From: Candidatus Poribacteria bacterium
GTDB lineage: Bacteria; Poribacteria; WGA-4E; WGA-3G
Reading direction: 5' to 3'
DNA: 64,000 bases
Assembly: GCA_022394775.1 (NCBI GenBank)
Contig: JAGFCB010000022.1
Coordinates: forward strand, 62,001-126,000
In this document: positions 59,501 through 64,000 of the stretch, one piece after another
Position numbering within the stretch: the stretch's first letter is position 1
Layout: the number at the start of each line of letters is the position of its first letter
Notes under the pieces: generated by a model
What the model saw: only the letters and a program-made list of their open reading frames with translations
What the model was told of the DNA's origin: nothing
The model's database searches: none
Made by a program: the position numbers and the translations under genes

Positions 59501-60462
59501 AGGATCGTGCCGTTCCAACCGACTGCCCATGCCTCTTTAGGTGTCGCAAAATGAACACCCATCAAGTCGTTTTTGGTTTGGTTCTCTGTTAATTTCCAGT
59601 TCTCTCCGCCATCCTCGGTTCGGATGATAAACCCACCCTGTGCAACAGCCACACCGTAGTCGTCGTCAATGAAATGGAAGTCATAGACAGTCGGGCGGAT
59701 ATGTCCGTAAATCATCGGGAGTCGACTGTATTGAGTCTGCCATTCTGTTCCACCGTTAGTTGTGTGGAAAATGGTGCCGTCTGTGCCGCCGCTCCACCCC
59801 TTATAAGGGTTCGCAAAAAATATCGAGTGGAGGTTGCAAACCTCCGATGTATCTTGTTCTGTTCTCACAAGCGCGTCCTGCCTATGCCACGTTTGGCTGT
59901 TGTCTCTGGTGACAAAGATTCTGTCATAATCTCCGACGATCCAGCCGCGGTGCTTGTCTACAAAGTGGATGCCACCGAGTCCGAATTCGCTTGCTTCTTG
60001 ATGGTCCCATGTTTTACCACTGTTTTTGGTGTATACCAGTCCATCTTGTCCAACAATCCAGCCGGTCTTGGAGTTGAGGAAAAAGACATCTAAAAACAGC
60101 GTAGGCACCGCGCTTTTTTGTAAGGTCCAATGCCGTCCACCATCGTCAGTTGTGGCAATTAACCCCTTATCGCCAACTGCCCAACCGTTGCGAAGATTTG
60201 TGAAGTAGACGGCTTTGAAATCCTCATTTGTATTCACTATCTGTTTTTCCCAGTTCGCGCCGCCATCAGCGGTATGGAGAATCCAGCCCTGATGCCCCAC
60301 AATCCAGCCGTGTTTGGCATCCACAAAATGGATGTCTGTAAAATGGGTTTGCCAATCCGCTATGCGAGTAATCTCTTTTTTTACACAACCGACTAACAAA
60401 AGAGGGATTCCAAAAAGGATTATCATCCAAAAACAGGTAATGCGTTGAAGAATCTTTTTCAT
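56596..60462 (-). CDS. giant YCF48/BNR-type repeat lipoprotein
   Basis: Lipobox LLLVGCVKK; many GWAVGDxGxILxTxDGGxTWxxQ repeats over 1288 aa. Confidence 0.85.
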   Translation of the reverse strand: MKKILQRITCFWMIILFGIPLLLVGCVKKEITRIADWQTHFTDIHFVDAKHGWIVGHQGWILHTADGGANWEKQIVNTNEDFKAVYFTNLRNGWAVGDKGLIATTDDGGRHWTLQKSAVPTLFLDVFFLNSKTGWIVGQDGLVYTKNSGKTWDHQEASEFGLGGIHFVDKHRGWIVGDYDRIFVTRDNSQTWHRQDALVRTEQDTSEVCNLHSIFFANPYKGWSGGTDGTIFHTTNGGTEWQTQYSRLPMIYGHIRPTVYDFHFIDDDYGVAVAQGGFIIRTEDGGENWKLTENQTKNDLMGVHFATPKEAWAVGWNGTILHSTDGGVAWNMRSGTTADDLQSVAFADADRAVAVGEKGTIATSDDSGKTWTNIEMDTWHRIRNLSFVTDREGWAVGDGGLILHTTDAGQTWERQTSGWWYTLNALHFINSKKGWIVGDLGTVLHTADGGKTWTQQAPRYFHEMIKGIFFLNETEGWVVGWPGIVFHTQDGGVTWKRQNSNSYNELYAAYFIDQHTGWIVGQFGEILHTLDGGKTWKFQRSGTQANLNKVYFADANHGLIVGDEGVILTTTNGGITWESQKSGTSNDLYSFSLSPDGILLVGEGGIAMRYAVDTEQFIVELPPAAQEMETVEEPIEPIDYHWEIVRQGSWQTKFTDTYFLSAQEGWAVDSSGAILRTTDGGTTWQPQQSGVTDELQRIVFIDQNYGWITGQSVFLRTENAGKTWQIIREGLKNFHNIRAIHFINPKEGWIGVDKGQILRTNDGGNTWTLQQTGTTQQPITDLHFINSQEGWAVAPQRRTGGFILHTVDGGDYWQIQASPHQRCIGVHFLDATSGWVVMEDGTSLLTTDGGENWKRDLETEGDIKGTNFNIQLQTVKFRNHTKAWAIDSGHTILTTQNQGKSWEKMDFLLDKGITDGEAKSWIEKMMEERPFGYSSQITNAHLLPNGHGWVVSGEQIYDRDWARADIGGSNEAEASTGQIYATTDGGKTWHRQLGEPLDNFHDVLFLDEQNGWIAGDNGVLLSTEDGGENWKRLESGTTDRIVDVHFISLDPKWGWAMTRDGTLLYTTDGEDWSADANQELPQRDLPELSTELPPLSINEVAFGKFSEGWAVGENGEIIHNLDGGPIWRLQRTSTGKTLTSVDMQFAPLGWAVGSNGVIQRTVNGGEYWKFHETYTGYDLQAISFVTKRKGWAVGRAGVILSTSDGGFTWESQLNKVPETLYDILALSEQEIYAVGASGTIIRSTDGGETWEREYTGVDNDLYTIARIKDGETLWVVGQGGVVLRRPKR

Positions 60463-60526
60463 TTGTTATATCCCCTTTATTGCTGACTCTGCATTAGGAA
60501 ATACTAAAGGTTTTCTCTGGTGTCGA

Positions 60527-61762
60527 TTAATTGCCTGTGTCTTGCGCGGGTAGATAAACGCCTACCGCGGCACCGGCATCCGTAGCGAACCAGAGTCTGC
60601 CACTGCTGCCCTCAAATACGGACCAGACCCGGTTACTCGGTAGACCGTCATCTGCGTTAAAGTTTTGGAACGTTTCGCCATTGTATACACTTACACCGGA
60701 TTTGTCTTTGGGAAAAATCATACGAGCACTGTCGCCAGTTTCGTCGAGTTTATGAGGTAGGTTCTTAATGCCGGTAAACCAGAGGTTGCCGCTGCCATCC
60801 AGCATGATCTTGTCAACGCTACTCATCGGAAGTGCTTCACTTTGCGGAAAGATCGTCAACTTTTTGCCGTCGTATCTACGAATGCCGCTATCCTCCCCGT
60901 CTGTGCCACTTCGGCTAATCCACAGGTTGTCTTTTGCATCGAACTGTAGGTCTGTTATATGTGCGGTTCCCGATTTTCCCATTTCTTGGAAAGGTGTGAA
61001 GTTCTCGTCAATAGCAAAGTGACGGAAACGGGTCGTTTGAAGGTTGTAGTAAGTAACACCGGCAGTGCTTCCGAACCAAACATTTCCTGTTGTATCTTGT
61101 GCGATTGCCTTGATTTCGTTCCACCAATCGGGTAGTACCTCCATCCCCATCGGTCCGTTTATAACGATATTGTTAAATTCTTCACCGTTATATTGACTCA
61201 CACCCGACCATGTTGCGAACCAAAGCGTGCCCGCTTTGTCCTGAAATATATCTTGGATGGTATCGTCTGCAAGTCCGTCAGCCGTTGTAAAAATTTTGAA
61301 TGCTTTTCCATCGTAGCGACTCACACCTTTTAATGGAATACGCCTCGCTGTTCCTTCCGGCGGTTCGTTATGCAGTGTAAGATCGAGTTCGCTTAACGGC
61401 GTTTCCATCCAAGACATATCTATAGGTTTTCCTCTTTCCAGAAAGCTTGAGAGCACACCGTCCGCGAACCAGAGCATGCCGTTTTGGTCTTCAAAGATGA
61501 GACCTATTGTGTTCCGTACTAACCCATCTTCTGTCGTGAAGGTTTGGAAATTCTTTCCGTCATAACGGGTAAGTCCATCGGTCGTTCCGAACCAGATATT
61601 ACCACGGCTGTCCTCGAAAACGGTGAGTACCGTATTGGATGCCAAACCGTCTGTTTCGGTGAAGGTCTTTTCGATTTTGAGTTCTGCGGTGTGAGCAACA
61701 GATATTATCCAGTTAGAAAATAAAAACACAACCAGCCCTATCAGATAAAATCGTTTACGCAT
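60527..61762 (-). CDS. secreted two-component-regulator-propeller (Reg_prop) protein
   Basis: Signal peptide; repeats such as FEDSRGNIWFGTTDGLTRYDGKNFQTFTTEDGL. Confidence 0.8.
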   Translation of the reverse strand: MRKRFYLIGLVVFLFSNWIISVAHTAELKIEKTFTETDGLASNTVLTVFEDSRGNIWFGTTDGLTRYDGKNFQTFTTEDGLVRNTIGLIFEDQNGMLWFADGVLSSFLERGKPIDMSWMETPLSELDLTLHNEPPEGTARRIPLKGVSRYDGKAFKIFTTADGLADDTIQDIFQDKAGTLWFATWSGVSQYNGEEFNNIVINGPMGMEVLPDWWNEIKAIAQDTTGNVWFGSTAGVTYYNLQTTRFRHFAIDENFTPFQEMGKSGTAHITDLQFDAKDNLWISRSGTDGEDSGIRRYDGKKLTIFPQSEALPMSSVDKIMLDGSGNLWFTGIKNLPHKLDETGDSARMIFPKDKSGVSVYNGETFQNFNADDGLPSNRVWSVFEGSSGRLWFATDAGAAVGVYLPAQDTGN

Positions 61763-61833
61763 TGAAAAAACTCCTTCTATCGGAAATATGAAAGCAATCT
61801 AATTGTTTAGATATGTTCATTAGAAGCATCAAG

Positions 61834-62110
61834 TTAATTTTCTTTCTCTGGCGCGGGCACATAGACTCCTGCGCCAACACCTTTATCAGTAGCAAACCAA
61901 AGTTTGCCATCACTCGCTTCAAACACCGATCGAACTGCGCCACTGGGCAAACCGCTGGCACTATTAAAGTTTTGAAAAGTATTACCGTTATAGACGCTCA
62001 CACCGGCTTCGGTGTTGCGCTGGCTCGCGTTCATGCCAGTTCCGTTTTCAGGCGGCATTGCGGGTTGTTTGTTAGTCCCTGCAAACCAAGATTTCGATAG
62101 TAGGTTCAGA
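61834..62110 (-). pseudogene. out-of-frame 3' fragment of a Reg_prop propeller gene abutting the sigma factor gene
   Basis: SWFAGTNKQPAMPPENGTGMNASQ...AGVSVYNGNTFQNFNSASGLPSGAVRSVFEASDGKLWFATDKGVGAGVYVPAPEKEN* aligns with the C-terminus of 60527..61762. Confidence 0.65.
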
Positions 62111-62887
62111 TGCTGCCTCAAAACTATAGGGTTTCTGAAACCGAGTAAGATACTGGTTACTCACACCAAGCATTGACATAACCACAACTACAGCAGTGCC
62201 GAAAACTACCCACGGTAGCAACGGTTTGCCAACCGGCGGTTGTATGGGACCAATATCGGTAACTTGTTGCATGATCCGCTCGGTTATGTGTGCCGGGAAT
62301 GGAATAGTTCCGAGTGTTTCAGAAACTAAAGGTTCTACCTGTTGTTCCTGTAAGCGTTTTCGTCCGCGTCGGAGTCGAGTCTTAATCGTATCTACCGACA
62401 CCCCGAGAAATTTACCAATCTCTTTAGTTGTCATCTCACCGAGGTAGTAGAGCGTCACGACTGTGCGCTCACTCTCTGGCAGCTTTGATAGAAGTTTTTT
62501 CACGATTTCACGGCGATGCTCGGTGGTCTCCATCTGTCGTTGCTCGGATATATGATGTGCATAAGAGACTTTATTAATTTCTTCCACAGGTGTGTCCTCC
62601 AACGATTGCGGGGTAAACTTTTGCTTTCGGAGCCAATCAATACAGAGTCGATTTGCGATGACATAGAGCCAGCCAGTAAACTGATTCGGATCCTTGAGCG
62701 TTGAGAGTTTCTTGTAGGCTCGAAGGAAGGTGTCTTGTGTAATCTCTTCAGCGTAGTGAAAGTCCCCGATTTTCCGCCACACAAGCGCGTGAACACCCTT
62801 TTGGTGCTTTTCGACTAAAACGCGAAACGCTGCTGCGTCGCCCGATAATATTCTGTAAATCAATTGAACATCGTCTTCCTTTTTCAT
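62072..62887 (-). CDS. ECF-type sigma factor with C-terminal TM segment (truncated paralogue of 34725..37718)
   Basis: DVQLIYRILSGDAAAFRVLVEKHQKGVHALVWRKIGDFHYAEEITQDTFLRAYKKL...; ends SFEAASEPTIEILVCRD* just after the TM where the paralogue continues into its propeller. Confidence 0.85.
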   Translation of the reverse strand: MKKEDDVQLIYRILSGDAAAFRVLVEKHQKGVHALVWRKIGDFHYAEEITQDTFLRAYKKLSTLKDPNQFTGWLYVIANRLCIDWLRKQKFTPQSLEDTPVEEINKVSYAHHISEQRQMETTEHRREIVKKLLSKLPESERTVVTLYYLGEMTTKEIGKFLGVSVDTIKTRLRRGRKRLQEQQVEPLVSETLGTIPFPAHITERIMQQVTDIGPIQPPVGKPLLPWVVFGTAVVVVMSMLGVSNQYLTRFQKPYSFEAASEPTIEILVCRD

Positions 62888-63022
62888 GGGGTCTCCTCAT
62901 CAAAGGCAAAGTCTCGCAAAACTAAGGCGTGTATACGATTTACACTCTCTATTATTTTAAGACGAAATCTTAGCATCAAAAAGGTTCAAAATGTGAAAAA
63001 AGGAAGGAATTCTGCAGACGGA

Positions 63023-63829
63023 CTATCTTCTTTTGACATTTGCCCAGGTCGTTGCTACTTTATCGTTTGGTGAAACAGCGAGAAAATTTCCCGACATTGC
63101 TTGTTTGATTTCGGGGCTGCTAAGTGCCCGTTGCCAGACCGCAGCTTCGTCAATAGAGCCATTGACAAACGCGTACTTATTCCTTGCGCATCCTATCCAG
63201 ACGCTCGCGATATTGTCACCAGCGAAGTTGAATTCCCTCTTTTCTTCGCCCATGACTTCACCATCTAAATAGATTTTCATCGTTTTTCCGTCGTAACTTC
63301 CTGCGACATGATGCCACCTTTTTTCCTTCATTTCATGCGGAACGATGAACTCTTGCCGATCCGTATTCCCGTGGGCACCCCTTGAACCTAAAAACAACCA
63401 GATTTCCGGTCCCCTACCGATATCGATACTACCAATGCCATAAGAGACACCCCAATCAACATCAAACCAATGACAGCCTTTATCAATCCAATGCACCTTC
63501 TTGCCTTTCCATGTTTCTTGATAATAGATCCATGCTGTCATTGTTATCTCATCTACGACTTTTAATTTCTCCTGGGAAGGAATATTGACGCAATCCTGTC
63601 CATTATTTGTGATATGGATTGCATCCCCATATTTGCCCTTCACAATCTTGGTATTCTCAATGATCTCTGCACCAAGACCATTGCCTGATTTATCAATAAT
63701 TGTTTGCCCTTTAACGTCATCAAAGCTCAAATAAAAAACGAGATTTTCATCAAGCTCCGCGTTCGCGTAAGCTACCACTAACAGAATAACAACACCAAAA
63801 AAAATAGCACTGATGGATAGTCGAGTCAT
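63023..63829 (-). CDS. secreted LamG (concanavalin A-like) domain protein
   Basis: LVFYLSFDDVKGQTIIDKSGNGLGAEI, RWHHVAGSYDGKTMKIYLDGEVMGEE, SIDEAAVWQRALSSPEIKQ, C-terminal LAVSPNDKVATTWANVKRR. Confidence 0.85.
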   Translation of the reverse strand: MTRLSISAIFFGVVILLVVAYANAELDENLVFYLSFDDVKGQTIIDKSGNGLGAEIIENTKIVKGKYGDAIHITNNGQDCVNIPSQEKLKVVDEITMTAWIYYQETWKGKKVHWIDKGCHWFDVDWGVSYGIGSIDIGRGPEIWLFLGSRGAHGNTDRQEFIVPHEMKEKRWHHVAGSYDGKTMKIYLDGEVMGEEKREFNFAGDNIASVWIGCARNKYAFVNGSIDEAAVWQRALSSPEIKQAMSGNFLAVSPNDKVATTWANVKRR

Positions 63830-64000
63830 ATTTTTTCTCCTAATATAGATAGTTAGTCGGGTTTCCTTGAAATGGCACACATAAGCAGTGATTTGCAATT
63901 TATGTGCCAATCCAAAATAGTGTGCTGAATGTAATTTTTAGGAGAAATATTTGGAAAATACTGCACAAAATGGGGCAAACACCAATGACGCATATACAAA

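Noticed and set aside
56596-60462. Repeated GGTTTTACCGCCATC-like DNA blocks, considered as an array
   Set aside because: Explained by YCF48/BNR 'TTDGGKTW' codons in one ORF.
1-64000. rRNA, tRNA, CRISPR arrays, integrases or full-length transposases
   Set aside because: None recognised by eye; a tRNAscan/Infernal run would be needed to exclude small RNAs.

Overview
The window is bacterial chromosomal DNA, mostly minus-strand genes. My taxonomic inference (not tested by search) is Candidatus Poribacteria or a close relative. The basis is repeated 'LLxNYPNPFNPETWIPYxL...GVYFYxL...K' C-terminal domains, several PhyH/2OG-Fe(II) oxygenases, LamG-type secreted proteins and many beta-propeller proteins. 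Recognisable housekeeping or metabolic genes include HemW, a Zn-dependent dehydrogenase, a threonine synthase-like protein, aspartate kinase, an M24 peptidase, Gfo/Idh/MocA, ThuA, tandem Ldh_2-type dehydrogenases and tandem ABC-2 permeases. The signals most worth following up are: (1) a peroxiredoxin-like gene at the left edge with in-frame TGA exactly at the expected peroxidatic Cys, a candidate selenoprotein; (2) an ECF sigma factor fused through a TM segment to a large extracytoplasmic propeller, plus a paralogue whose sensor is truncated or shuffled out of frame; (3) two ~1137-aa XPD/DinG-like helicase paralogues, one with intact motifs and one with every catalytic motif eroded, the latter flanked by degenerate direct repeats; (4) two families of small MITE-like elements with different termini that share a covarying palindromic core (GGTTnnAAACC). 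No rRNA, tRNA or CRISPR array was recognised.
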